6,380 nucleotides of DNA. Origin: Maricaulis sp. (GTDB taxonomy: Bacteria; Pseudomonadota; Alphaproteobacteria; Caulobacterales; Maricaulaceae). The notes under the pieces are model-generated. The model was not told where the DNA came from. It worked only from the letters and a program-made list of their open reading frames with translations, and did not search any database. Made by a program: the position numbers and the translations under genes. The DNA is taken from contig NZLV01000181.1 in assembly GCA_002694345.1 (NCBI GenBank), positions 1 to 6,380 on the forward strand. Reading direction: 5' to 3'. Shown in pieces: positions 6,162 to 6,380 of the stretch; the first letter of the stretch is position 1, and each line of letters starts with the position of its first letter.

Positions 6162-6179
6162 ACGCAAAGCCCGAATCGG

Positions 6180-6380
6180 TCAGTACGAACCCGACCCCAT
6201 CGCGACCACGGCGCATCTGGACGTCGAGCAGCTATAAAGATGGACACGAATGCGAACATCGGCGGGATAGCTTGTGATCCCGCTCGCAGCATCGACCCAA
6301 ACGACCTCACTGCCTGACGGTCCCGATCCGGAGTTCACCAATTCGACCCGGGCTCCGGAGCAGTCCTGATCACACCCGGC
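6180..6380 (-). CDS. Possible 3' end of an unidentified gene entering from the right edge
   Basis: An open minus-strand frame of 66 codons runs from the window edge to a TGA at 6182-6180. Its product contains VELVNSGSGPSGSEVVWVD and YPADVRIRVHLYSCSTSRC, which looks like strand-forming, possibly exported protein, with four cysteines (3, 7, 51, 56 counted from the edge). First codon positions are rich in G and about 70% of third positions are G or C, as in coding DNA but weaker than in the neighbours. The competing frames on this strand contain early stops. I do not recognise a family. If real, it reads toward the lipoprotein gene with an 89-bp gap. It could also be a chance open frame in intergenic DNA. 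Confidence 0.42.
   Translation of the reverse strand, partial: AGCDQDCSGARVELVNSGSGPSGSEVVWVDAASGITSYPADVRIRVHLYSCSTSRCAVVAMGSGSY

Noticed and set aside
6154..6276. 40-codon plus-strand frame starting ATG GAA AAC between the lipoprotein and the right edge
   Set aside because: GAGG is only 2 nt from the ATG, the product is low in hydrophobic structure, and it opposes the better minus-strand frame at 6180-6380.

Overview
The window (about 60-65% GC) looks like chromosomal DNA of an aerobic, non-enteric alphaproteobacterium. The best guess is the Caulobacterales/Maricaulales (Hyphomonadaceae-like) group. The clues are a large TonB-dependent receptor of the type abundant there, a lipoprotein resembling the CC0125/CC1285 family named from Caulobacter, BON-domain and helix-hairpin-helix proteins typical of alphaproteobacteria, and strong G/C preference at third codon positions. 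The placement is inferred from protein character only. I see no mobile element, CRISPR array, rRNA or tRNA.

Layout. (1) Positions 1-582, minus strand: the first 194 codons of a secreted S9-family (prolyl oligopeptidase-like) peptidase that runs off the left edge. (2) 583-849: a divergent intergenic region with an 18-bp inverted repeat at 641-658, a candidate operator. (3) 850-3396, plus: a complete 848-residue TonB-dependent outer-membrane receptor with signal peptide, plug and barrel, closed by a strong intrinsic terminator at 3423-3457. Its codon use suggests high expression. (4) 3572-5604, plus: a compact three-gene operon. It encodes a membrane-anchored BON-repeat protein with what looks like a shortened OmpA-type C-terminus, a membrane-anchored coiled-coil/AKP-rich/helix-hairpin-helix protein, and an MmcQ/YjbR-family protein that probably starts at TTG inside the previous stop codon. 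(5) 5614-6090, minus: a small lipoprotein, convergent with the operon and separated from it by only 9 bp. (6) 6180-6380, minus: a possible 3' end of another reading frame entering from the right edge.

How the parts may work together. The divergent peptidase/receptor pair fits a peptide or nutrient uptake unit: a periplasmic or secreted peptidase facing a TonB-coupled outer-membrane importer, perhaps sharing a regulator at the palindrome. This is inferred from position. The operon is the least explained part. The positive-inside rule predicts the BON protein on the periplasmic side and the helix-hairpin-helix protein on the cytoplasmic side of the inner membrane, while the MmcQ/YjbR protein is a small soluble protein. 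Tight coupling (3-nt gap, then 4-nt overlap) suggests joint production, but no shared function can be read from the sequence. No clear defence or mobile system is visible.
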